23,055 nucleotides of DNA from Dichotomicrobium sp964466965. Lineage in GTDB: Bacteria; Pseudomonadota; Alphaproteobacteria; Rhizobiales; Rhodomicrobiaceae. The stretch is taken from positions 1 through 23,055 of the forward strand of contig CAYXPZ010000037.1 of the NCBI GenBank assembly GCA_964466965.1. Direction: 5' to 3'. The translations under genes and the position numbers were made by a program. Below the pieces are notes generated by a model, which saw only the letters and a list, made by a program, of their open reading frames with translations, was not told where the DNA came from and ran no database searches. This document shows, one piece after another, positions 22,915-23,055 of the stretch. Positions within the stretch are counted from its first letter, which is position 1. Each line of letters begins with the position of its first letter.

Positions 22915-23055
22915 CGATTTGACGACACCGTTCGCCGCAGCGCCTTGCACGGGGCGGATATCGAGGCATTGAGACCCTCGGATCAAGCCGTTGCGAGCAC
23001 GCACGCTTCATGTTCCGCGCGCCCTTCGTCAGTGCCATCGGTAAATACAGCCACG

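Noticed and set aside
22915..23055. Possible gene at the right edge
   Set aside because: The open frames there are short, mostly antisense to glnA or the terminator, and show no domain or ribosome site.

Overview
The window is 23 kb of GC-rich, densely coding bacterial chromosome. Two gene orders point to an alphaproteobacterium, most likely Hyphomicrobiales (Rhizobiales) or a near relative: nnr / glnB-glnA with a sigma54-type promoter, and the gph / rpiA / gor neighbourhood. The class II DAHP synthase and the short 446-residue GluRS fit the same group. This is inferred from recalled gene content and order, not from a search. I see no insertion sequence, prophage, integron, CRISPR array or rRNA.

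Layout. 66-5606 (minus strand) runs in transcription order aroG (class II DAHP synthase), a permuted NlpC/P60-like (YiiX-type) cysteine hydrolase, nadE (glutamine-dependent NAD synthetase) and gltX. 5750-7694 (plus) is a two-gene unit: a VIT1/CCC1 metal transporter and a YbdK-type carboxylate-amine ligase. 7726-9281 (minus) holds a secreted YceI protein and an SDR dehydrogenase with a probable TTG start. 9368-10512 is a divergent Lrp/AsnC regulator and LysE/RhtB exporter pair. 10523-14085 (minus) is gabD-rpiA-gor, opposed by gph at 14237-14938. A tRNA-Val(CAC) lies at 15053-15127. It is followed by an atypical carboxymuconolactone-decarboxylase-like protein (15283-15813, plus), a cytosolic PAS histidine kinase (15819-16841, minus) and, divergent from the kinase, an amidoligase-family enzyme (17046-18089, plus). 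18086-20525 (minus) is nnr followed by a fold-type IV transaminase that resembles (R)-amine transaminases. 20994-22857 (plus) is the nitrogen-control pair glnB-glnA, closed by a clear intrinsic terminator.

How the genes work together. Most of the window is core metabolism: aromatic amino-acid entry, NAD synthesis and NAD(P)HX repair, glutathione reduction, pentose phosphate and glycolate salvage, and PII/GS ammonium assimilation. The least explained stretch is about 15.2-18.1 kb. There an AhpD-like protein without its usual histidine, an orphan PAS kinase and an orphan amidoligase sit together. The amidoligase has no Shine-Dalgarno of its own, but a 15-codon mini-ORF with a perfect one overlaps its start.

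I found no clear, complete new system. The best leads are this amidoligase locus, the VIT1-YbdK pair, the candidate (R)-transaminase beside nnr, and mutually exclusive pairings in the aroG leader. Several start codons were moved inward from the longest open frame on ribosome-site and family-length grounds; each entry says so.
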